A stretch of DNA of 64,000 nt from an uncultured Mycobacteriaceae bacterium (GTDB lineage: Bacteria > Actinomycetota > Actinomycetes > Mycobacteriales > Mycobacteriaceae): the NCBI GenBank assembly GCA_902826815.1, contig CADEGF010000008.1, positions 1 through 64,000 of the forward strand, given 5' to 3'. The position numbers and the translations under genes are program-made. Below are positions 57,959 to 64,000 of the stretch, one piece after another. The notes under the pieces were generated by a model. It saw only the letters and a program-made list of their open reading frames with translations, was not told the origin of the DNA and made no database searches. Position 1 is the first letter of the stretch; each line of letters begins with the position of its first letter.

Positions 57959-59220
57959 CCGACTTCGAAACAGTCGACTTCTTCACCGACGAGGCTCTCG
58001 TTCCGGATCCGTACCCGTACTTCGACCATCTGCGATCGAAATGTCCTGTCACACAGGCGACGCCGTTCAACCTGCTTGCGGTCACCGGATACGAGGAGGC
58101 GCTGGCCGTCTACAAGGATCCGGCGTTCTCGTCGTGCGTCTCGGTGGCTGGGCCGTTCTCGGGGCTACCGTTCGGGCCCGGCGGTGACGACGTCTCCGAG
58201 CTGATCGAGGAACACCGCATGGCGGTGCCGATGAGCGAGCACATCACCACGCAGGACCCGCCGCTGCACACCCGGACCAGGGGGCTGATGAACAAGCTCA
58301 TCACCCCGAAGCGCCTCAAGGAGAACGAGGACTTCATGTGGCGGCTGGCCGACGAACAGCTCGATAAGTTCGTCGATCGGGGTTCGTGCGAATTCCTCGA
58401 GGACTACGCGAAGCCGTTCTCGCTCTTGGTGATCGCCGATCTGCTCGGCGTGCCTGCCGAGGACCACGACGAGTTTCGTGCCGTCTTCGCAGGCGAGCTG
58501 GTCGGCCAGCTCGGCGAGGAAGCACCGACCGCGCACAACCCGTTGCAGTGGCTGAACGACAAGTTCCACGCCTACATCGAGAACCGCAGGCGCGAGCCGC
58601 AGGGTGACGTGCTGACCGAGTTGGCGCTGGCCAAGTACGAGGACGGGTCGACGCCCGACATCGACGACGTGATGAACCTGTCGACGTTCCTGTTCGCCGC
58701 AGGGACCGAAACCACCACGAAGCTGGTCAGTTCCGCGATGCGCATCATCGCGGAGAACCCGGAGTACGAGAGGCTTCTGCGCGAGGATCGCGGCCGCATC
58801 CCGGCGTTCCTCGAAGAGACGCTGCGGATGGAGAGCCCTGTCAAATCGCACTTCCGGTTGGCGCGCACGTCGACGACCATCGGGGAGACCGAGATACCCG
58901 CAGGCACCACGGTGATGGTGCTACCCGGAGCCTGCAACCGGGATGCGCGAAAGTTCGACGATCCCGACACATTCCGTCCCGACCGCCGCAATGTGCGCGA
59001 GCAGATCGCGTTCATCCGCGGGGTGCATTCCTGCCCGGGTGCCCCGTTGGCGCGCTCGGAGGGCCGCATCTCGCTGAGCCGGATCCTCGACCGGATGACC
59101 GACTTCCGGATCTCGGAGGAACACCACGGGCCTGCGGAGGCGCGGAAGTACGCCTACGAGCCGACCTTCATCATGCGGGGACTCGCCGAACTACACCTGG
59201 AGTTCAAGCCGATCCCGTAA
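57955..59220 (+). CDS. cytochrome P450
   Basis: 421 aa from GTG 57955 (AAGGAA upstream). I-helix FLFAAGTETTTK, ExxR in LEETLRMESP, heme loop FIRGVHSCPGAPLAR with Cys360. The substrate-recognition part has TTQDPPLHTRTRGLMNKLITPKRL. The C-terminus (EFKPIP) matches families acting on larger hydrophobic substrates, but I cannot assign a CYP number. It is the last gene of the operon that began at 51922. Confidence 0.92.
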   Translation: MTDFETVDFFTDEALVPDPYPYFDHLRSKCPVTQATPFNLLAVTGYEEALAVYKDPAFSSCVSVAGPFSGLPFGPGGDDVSELIEEHRMAVPMSEHITTQDPPLHTRTRGLMNKLITPKRLKENEDFMWRLADEQLDKFVDRGSCEFLEDYAKPFSLLVIADLLGVPAEDHDEFRAVFAGELVGQLGEEAPTAHNPLQWLNDKFHAYIENRRREPQGDVLTELALAKYEDGSTPDIDDVMNLSTFLFAAGTETTTKLVSSAMRIIAENPEYERLLREDRGRIPAFLEETLRMESPVKSHFRLARTSTTIGETEIPAGTTVMVLPGACNRDARKFDDPDTFRPDRRNVREQIAFIRGVHSCPGAPLARSEGRISLSRILDRMTDFRISEEHHGPAEARKYAYEPTFIMRGLAELHLEFKPIP

Positions 59221-59247
59221 TCGCGGGCTTATCGCTACGTTGTTCAC

Positions 59248-60726
59248 ATGAGCGGGTTGGCGGCCAACTATGCGGGCCGACTGGCGGGCGCATACCTGCT
59301 GTCGATCACCGCGGCCGTCGCCATCCTGATCCCGCTGGGCGGCGAGGCGCTTGTGGGGGCGCAGAACTACTTCAGCCAGAGAAACATCATCGGTTCGGCG
59401 GTGCTGGTCGCCGTCGGAACCGTGGTGATCGCGATCGGCGGCGTGCTGAACATCCTGCCGACATTGCGATGGTTCATTCCCGGCCGCGAGCCTGATGAGC
59501 GTCAGCGAAAGTCGTTGACGCGACTGCTCGGTCGACAGTGCGTGCTGCTGGCGGGAACCTGGGCGGCCAGTGGAGCGATCTCCGTCGGGCTGAACTACGA
59601 CGGCGGCGTCGGCATCATCGTGCCGACGGCAGTCGGGGTCGTGCTTGGCGGTGCGGCGGCTGCAGGCATCGGGCTGCTGCTGACGATAGACATCGTCAGG
59701 CCCATGCTGGCCGCCGCCACGAATGCTTCCGAGCGACTCATCGCGGCACCGGGTGTGTGGGCGCGGCTCATCCTGCTGTGGCTGCTGTCCAGCGCATTGC
59801 CGTGCCTGGTCATCGTCGCCGTCGTCGTCGTCCGTGCGAACGGCTGGATCATCCCGAAAACGGCTTCGGTGGACATCGTGGTGCTGGTGATCGCGCTCGC
59901 CGCGGTGGTGCTCGGACTGCCGACGATGATCCTCACGTCGAGGTCGATCTCCGACCCGATCGGCGAGGTCGTCGACGCCATGGCCGAGGTCGAGAAGGGC
60001 GAGTTGGACACCGAGATAGCCGTCTTCGAGCGTTCCGAAATCGGCAGGCTGCAAAGCGGATTCAACAGAATGGTGGCCGGGTTGGCCGAGCGCGAGCGGG
60101 TCCGCGACCTGTTCGGCCGTCACGTCGGCGCCAACGTCGCCCGTCGGGCCATCGAAGAGGGCGCGACCATGTCGGGCGACGTCGAGGAGGTGGCGATCCT
60201 TTTCATCGACCTGACCGGTTCGACGGAGTTGGCCACCAGCTATCCGCCGCAGAAGGTGGCCGAGGTGCTCAACGACTTCTTCCGGATCGTCGTCAACGCC
60301 GTCGACGCAGGCGACGGGATGATCAACAAGTTCCAGGGCGACGCCGCGCTCGCCGTTTTCGGCGCGCCCTTCCACACCGAGGGCGCAGCTTCTGCGGCGC
60401 TGGCGACCGCCCGCACCCTCGGCGAGCAGTTGCGTGAGCTGCCGCTGGTCGACTTCGGGATCGGCGTTTCGGCGGGTTCGGTCTTCGCGGGCAACATCGG
60501 CGCCGAGAACCGCTACGAGTACACGGTCATCGGCGACCCGGTCAACGAGGCCGCACGGCTGGCCGATCTCGCGAAGTCGTCGGATCGGCGGATTCTCTGC
60601 TCGGCAGCGGCGATCGAACGGGCCGATGCCGCCGAACGCAAGCACTGGGCCGCCAAGGGCAGCGAGGTGTTGCGCGGGCGATCGGAGGCGACGGAGATCT
60701 CAGCACCCGACGCGATGGGGCGGTAG
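59248..60726 (+). CDS. membrane class III adenylate cyclase
   Basis: 492 aa. Six membrane helices in the first 225 residues (e.g. GAYLLSITAAVAILIPLGG, VLLAGTWAASGAISVGL, LVIVAVVVVRANGW), then HAMP (about 227-280) and the catalytic domain. Metal-binding D321 (FIDLTGS) and D365 are present, K361 (NKFQGDA) reads adenine, and D430, N433, R437 (GDPVNEAAR) complete the ATP site, so it should be active as a homodimer. It resembles the Rv1318c-Rv1320c/Rv3645 group. The next gene, 9 bp later, encodes a cAMP-binding acetyltransferase. Confidence 0.92.
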   Translation: MSGLAANYAGRLAGAYLLSITAAVAILIPLGGEALVGAQNYFSQRNIIGSAVLVAVGTVVIAIGGVLNILPTLRWFIPGREPDERQRKSLTRLLGRQCVLLAGTWAASGAISVGLNYDGGVGIIVPTAVGVVLGGAAAAGIGLLLTIDIVRPMLAAATNASERLIAAPGVWARLILLWLLSSALPCLVIVAVVVVRANGWIIPKTASVDIVVLVIALAAVVLGLPTMILTSRSISDPIGEVVDAMAEVEKGELDTEIAVFERSEIGRLQSGFNRMVAGLAERERVRDLFGRHVGANVARRAIEEGATMSGDVEEVAILFIDLTGSTELATSYPPQKVAEVLNDFFRIVVNAVDAGDGMINKFQGDAALAVFGAPFHTEGAASAALATARTLGEQLRELPLVDFGIGVSAGSVFAGNIGAENRYEYTVIGDPVNEAARLADLAKSSDRRILCSAAAIERADAAERKHWAAKGSEVLRGRSEATEISAPDAMGR

Positions 60727-61733
<1,007 letters not shown>

Positions 61734-61734
<1 letters not shown>

Positions 61735-62552
61735 TGCGGCCACCTTTGAGCAAGGACACTCGGCTGTGCATCTCACTGGCCGCCAGGCCGAGCAATATCG
61801 GCACGCGGTTTCACAACTATCTCTACGACCTGCTCGGGCTCGACTTCATCTACAAGGCGTTCACCACCACCGATATCGTCGCCGCTATCGGCGGCGTGCG
61901 CGCGCTCGGGATGCGCGGCTGCTCGGTGTCGATGCCGTTCAAGCAGGACGTCATTCCGCTCGTCGACACGGTCGAGGACTCCGCGCGAGCGATCAACGCC
62001 GTCAACACGATCGTCAACGACGACGGACATCTGACCGCGTCGAACACCGACTACATCGCGGTGCAGCGGCTCATCGACGAGCACGGGCTCGACGGCTCAA
62101 AGTCGGTGCTCATCCACGGCAGCGGGGGAATGGCCAGCGCAGTGGGTGCGGCGTTCCGGGACAACGGTTTCCACAATGGGGTGGTGGTCGCCCGCAATGA
62201 AGAGGCGGGCGGGGCGCTGGCGCGTCAACTCGACTACGACTACGCGACCGAGGTCGGGCCGCGGACGGCGGACGTCATCGTCAACGTGACGCCGATCGGA
62301 ATGGCAGGCGGTCCCGAGGCACAGTCGAGCCCGTTCGACACGTCGACGATCGCCAAGGCGCACACCGTCTTCGACGTGGTCGCACTGCCGTCGGAGACAA
62401 CGCTGATCCTGGCGGCCCGCGACGCAGGGGTGAATGTCATCACCGGAGGCGAGGTGATCGCCCTGCAGGCCGCCGAACAGTTCGAGCGCTATACGGGTGT
62501 GCGGCCGACGGCCGAGCAGGTGGCCGACGCGTCGGCGATATCGCGCGCCTGA
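61734..62552 (+). CDS. shikimate dehydrogenase-like protein
   Basis: 272 aa. The substrate domain begins RPPLSKDTRLCISLAARPSNIG, with GCSVSMPFKQDVIPLVD corresponding to the AroE NVTxPxK motif (Ser-Met-Pro-Phe-Lys here). The NADP domain has VLIHGSGGMASAVGAAF. It is probably a YdiB/AroE-like relative and not the biosynthetic AroE, because SVSMPFK deviates from NVTIPHK. Its ATG overlaps the pat stop (TGATG). Confidence 0.82.
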
Positions 62553-62589
62553 CCGCTACCACGGTTACGGCGCAGGCGCCGTGCGGTCA
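62550..62589. terminator. nested hairpin between convergent genes
   Basis: TGACCGC (62550-62556) pairs with GCGGTCA (62583-62589), and inside it ACGGCGC-AG-GCGCCGT (62567-62582) forms a second perfect stem. It overlaps both stop codons; there is no T-run, so it may act as a barrier and not a classical terminator. Confidence 0.45.
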
Positions 62590-63311
62590 GAGGGGACCGC
62601 ACGCCGCAGGGAGCCGACCACCAGACGGGCGCGGGCAAGCTCGGTGGCCTGCACTTCAGGTGCTTGATCGGTAACACGCAGGAAGTCGCGAATCTCCGCC
62701 AGCACCCGCGGGTTTCGTCCTCGCAGTCCGCCAATGATCGTCGCGACACGGGCGTCCAGCTCGGCCTCTGGTGCAACCTCGCTGACGATACCGATTTCCA
62801 AAGCGCGATGCGCGTCGATGTGCTCGCCGGTCACGGCGAGATGCAACGCCTCACGCCTGCCGACGAGCTGAGGCAGCCACGCCAAAACCAGGAAGGGGGC
62901 CAGGTCGATATTGACCTCGGGAAACCAGAACGACGCGTCAGACGAGGCGACCGCGAAATCGCTGAGGGCCGCCAGGCCGACACCGAAGCCGGCCGCATCG
63001 CCGTGTACCCGGGCCACTGACACCAGTCGAGTGCTGCGCAGCGCGGAGTTCACTGCAACGAGGCGATCGACCTCCGACGGAAGCTCTTCCACAGACGCCG
63101 CGGTACGTTCGCGGCCGAGGCAGAACTGCGCACGATCGGACGTCAAAACCACGACGGATGCGGCCTCCGGTGGCGACGAAAGCAGTTGAGCCAGCTCGTC
63201 GCAGGCCCGCAGTGACAACAGTCCGTCGCTGGACAATGGCAGGGTGGCGGTGAGAACCGCACCGTCCAGCGAGTGGCGCAGCGCTTCTTGGTGTGGGGTT
63301 TGAATTGTCAT
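62565..63311 (-). CDS. enoyl-CoA hydratase/isomerase family protein
   Basis: 248 aa crotonase fold, but with altered active-site signatures: FCLGRER replaces the usual AGAD oxyanion segment, and AAGFGVGLAALSDFAVAS replaces the GGG-xx-CD element. The WFPEVNIDLAPFLVLAWLPQLVG part keeps the fold. It may be a decarboxylase or lyase of the family or a non-hydratase. It lies 14 bp beyond the aldehyde dehydrogenase gene on the same strand, likely one operon. Confidence 0.8.
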   Translation of the reverse strand: MTIQTPHQEALRHSLDGAVLTATLPLSSDGLLSLRACDELAQLLSSPPEAASVVVLTSDRAQFCLGRERTAASVEELPSEVDRLVAVNSALRSTRLVSVARVHGDAAGFGVGLAALSDFAVASSDASFWFPEVNIDLAPFLVLAWLPQLVGRREALHLAVTGEHIDAHRALEIGIVSEVAPEAELDARVATIIGGLRGRNPRVLAEIRDFLRVTDQAPEVQATELARARLVVGSLRRAVPSDRTAPAP

Positions 63312-63325
63312 GGATGGCCTTTCTT

Positions 63326-64000
63326 TCAGTTGAGGCGGTCTTGGCCGACTCCGGCGTACCAGTCGACGTCAGATGAACTCGTGCGGATGGTGACGCTGCG
63401 GACCTCGGTGAAGTCGTGGAACGATTCCCAGCCGCCTTCTCGACCCTGGCCGCTTTCGCGGATACCGCCCCAGGGGGAACTGGGATCGAGCCTGTGATGG
63501 TCGTTGACCCACACGATGCCGTGCTCCAGGCGCGACGCCACCCGGTGCGCGCGGGCGACATCTCTTGTCCAGATCGACGATCCCAGACCGTAATCGGAGT
63601 CGTTGGCAATCGCGACGGCTTCGTTCTCGTCGGTGAACGGGATGGCCACCAGCACGGGCCCGAAGATCTCTTCGCGGGCGATCCGCATCGAGTTTTTGAC
63701 CCCGCGCAGGACGGTCGGCTTGACGAAGTAACCGTCCAAGCCCGGCACGTGAGCGGCTTCCCCGCCGGTGGCGACGGTGGCGCCTTCCTGCACGCCGAGC
63801 GCCACGTAGTCCAGGATGCGTTTGCGTGCGCGGTCCGAGATCACCGGTCCAAGCTGGGTGTCGGCTCGGGCTGGATCACCGATGCGGATCGCTTCCGCCT
63901 CGGCCGATAATGCAGCCACGAAGTCGTCGTAGATGGAGGACTGCACGAGCAGTCGGGTGCCGGCGATGCAGGTTTGTCCGGCGCCGATGAAGCCACCGAA
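63326..64000 (-). CDS. aldehyde dehydrogenase, 5' end outside the window
   Basis: C-terminal 224 residues of an aldehyde dehydrogenase, cut by the right edge. [17 protein letters not shown] contains the catalytic cysteine near the edge; [21 protein letters not shown] and the cofactor-closing [27 protein letters not shown] follow. The [17 protein letters not shown] pattern suits betaine- or hydroxymuconic-semialdehyde-type members. It is followed by the atypical crotonase gene. Confidence 0.88.
   Translation of the reverse strand, partial: FGGFIGAGQTCIAGTRLLVQSSIYDDFVAALSAEAEAIRIGDPARADTQLGPVISDRARKRILDYVALGVQEGATVATGGEAAHVPGLDGYFVKPTVLRGVKNSMRIAREEIFGPVLVAIPFTDENEAVAIANDSDYGLGSSIWTRDVARAHRVASRLEHGIVWVNDHHRLDPSSPWGGIRESGQGREGGWESFHDFTEVRSVTIRTSSSDVDWYAGVGQDRLN

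Overview
This window is high-GC actinobacterial DNA and almost certainly comes from a rapidly growing mycobacterium (Mycolicibacterium type). Pointers are an MspA-type porin, mprAB-pepD, an mce operon, a cAMP-dependent Pat acetyltransferase, many GTG/TTG starts and TGATG/ATGA gene overlaps. Orthology statements rest on protein motifs and remembered M. tuberculosis gene order; no search was run.

Left part (1-25,990) follows the M. tuberculosis Rv0966c-Rv0996 neighbourhood. It holds a DUF1707 protein, an NmrA-like protein and a small secreted protein. A six-gene minus-strand acyl-CoA operon follows (AtuA-like, fadE13, accD2, accA2, fadE12, echA7), resembling branched-chain or acyclic terpenoid acid breakdown. 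Next come rpmF, the envelope-stress module mprA-mprB-pepD-moaB2, an unannotated 52-aa gene behind a textbook CRP site, the Msp porin, mscL, a SAF protein, the redox chaperone Ruc, a secreted HNH protein, formyl-THF cyclo-ligase, galU-glp(moeA)-rimJ, a DUF559 protein, the divisome receptor glpR/sepX and tRNA-Ala(CGC).

Middle part (about 26,000-59,220) looks like an accessory block placed between tRNA-Ala and the Rv0998-type gene, which are near neighbours in M. tuberculosis. It begins with a DUF417 protein, an ECF sigma/anti-sigma pair, and a molybdate pair (HTH-TOBE protein plus ModA, no permease). It continues with a TetR, a small membrane peptide, an AveC-like membrane protein and a cytochrome P450. 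A six-gene mce operon follows with no yrbE permease genes. Then come a dead alpha/beta hydrolase, duplicated LLM-oxidoreductase/DAP-dehydrogenase-like genes, a second P450 and an Mce3R-like double TetR. The block ends with an SDR, a NorD-like VWA protein with a NorQ/CbbQ-like ATPase, a cytosolic binding protein, a second AveC-like protein, SDR, aldehyde dehydrogenase and two P450s.

The most interesting signal is in this block's non-coding DNA. One operator-like motif (RACCWAAYATYTGTTC) occurs six times: before mceA, in the 42.4-kb divergent promoter, before the Mce3R-like gene, before the SDR/VWA divergent pair, before the ATPase and before the binding protein. In several cases it lies inside the -35/-10 spacer. 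A second shared motif links the AveC/P450 promoter at 29.75 kb with the LLM promoter at 42.45 kb. Together these suggest one locally controlled lipid/sterol-like uptake and oxidation system: Mce proteins for import, P450s, LLM and dehydrogenases for oxidation, and a MoxR/VWA chaperone pair for an unknown client.

Right part (59,220-64,000): a membrane adenylate cyclase directly followed by a cAMP-binding protein acetyltransferase (Pat), a shikimate-dehydrogenase-like gene, and a convergent crotonase and aldehyde dehydrogenase, the latter running off the edge.
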